Assembly: GCA_963854835.1 (NCBI GenBank)
Contig: OY978528.1
Span: 37,663,757 to 37,727,756 of the forward strand
From: Megamerina dolium
Taxonomy: Eukaryota > Arthropoda > Insecta > Diptera > Megamerinidae
Direction: 5' to 3'
Length of the DNA: 64,000 bases
Under the pieces are notes generated by a model. It worked only from the letters and a program-made list of their open reading frames with translations. It made no database searches and was not told the DNA's origin. Shown piece after piece: positions 63,872-64,000 of this stretch. Numbering within the stretch: position 1 is the stretch's first letter; the number at the start of each line of letters is the position of its first letter. A program made the position numbers and the translations under genes.

Positions 63872-64000
63872 CAACAAGACTTATCGAAAGATTTAATGTG
63901 TCTTTTGAAAATAACCAATATGATATAGTTAATACAAGTGCGTATAATTGACAAATTTCACATTCTCTACAATCATTACAATGTTGCAAAAATAGATTTA

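Overview
This is eukaryotic, strongly AT-rich DNA from an insect, most likely a higher fly and probably a tephritid fruit fly. The evidence is: short phase-consistent introns with GT-AG ends, a clear Rogdi orthologue, a Musashi-type RNA-binding protein gene matching Drosophila Rbp6, CA/TA/GTT/AAT microsatellites, and a dense load of Tc1/mariner, Ty3/gypsy, Jockey-type LINE and tRNA-derived SINE copies. The species assignment is inference; no search was run.

Layout. 1-10.2 kb is a transposon pile-up. A Tc1-like element with an intact transposase frame sits inside an LTR fragment. It is followed by a complete mariner (one in-frame stop) and a SINE with a 15-bp target-site duplication. Next comes a tandem Ty3/gypsy arrangement: a truncated internal end, an LTR, a full internal region and an LTR. 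11.06-12.22 kb is the seven-exon rogdi gene (+). 13-15.4 kb holds SINE, LINE and unclassified repeats. 16.73-18.56 kb is a five-exon 3-beta-hydroxysteroid dehydrogenase/isomerase-family gene (+). 19.07-20.0 kb is a large imperfect palindrome with a SINE in one arm. 20.5-21.1 kb is a decayed transposase. 21-30 kb is AT-rich with microsatellites and may include the long 3' UTR of the next gene.

30.06-59.73 kb (and on past the right edge) is the 3' half of Rbp6 on the minus strand. The chain of exons encodes RRM2, the MLPANLAKTRAAGR linker and a long low-complexity tail ending in FTNGYH. It has at least four alternative ends: a read-through of a 5' splice site that adds an Ala/Gln-rich tail, and three short last exons at 42.1, 41.9 and 41.1 kb. 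All three acceptors have the same phase as the canonical downstream exon. The large introns carry a nearly intact Jockey-clade LINE (50.1-54.5 kb), a second complete mariner (56.2-57.6 kb), mariner and LINE remnants, a 177-bp MITE and two long inverted-repeat elements. 61-64 kb is further intron with LINE fragments.

The three host genes have unrelated jobs: V-ATPase-associated/neuronal Rogdi, a membrane-associated SDR enzyme, and an RNA-binding translational regulator. There is no sign of an operon-like unit. The window is best read as three ordinary fly genes embedded in nested mobile DNA. The most interesting signals are the alternative 3' architecture of Rbp6, the gypsy copy with two damaged active sites and a SAP-like Gag N-terminus, and the palindromic elements.
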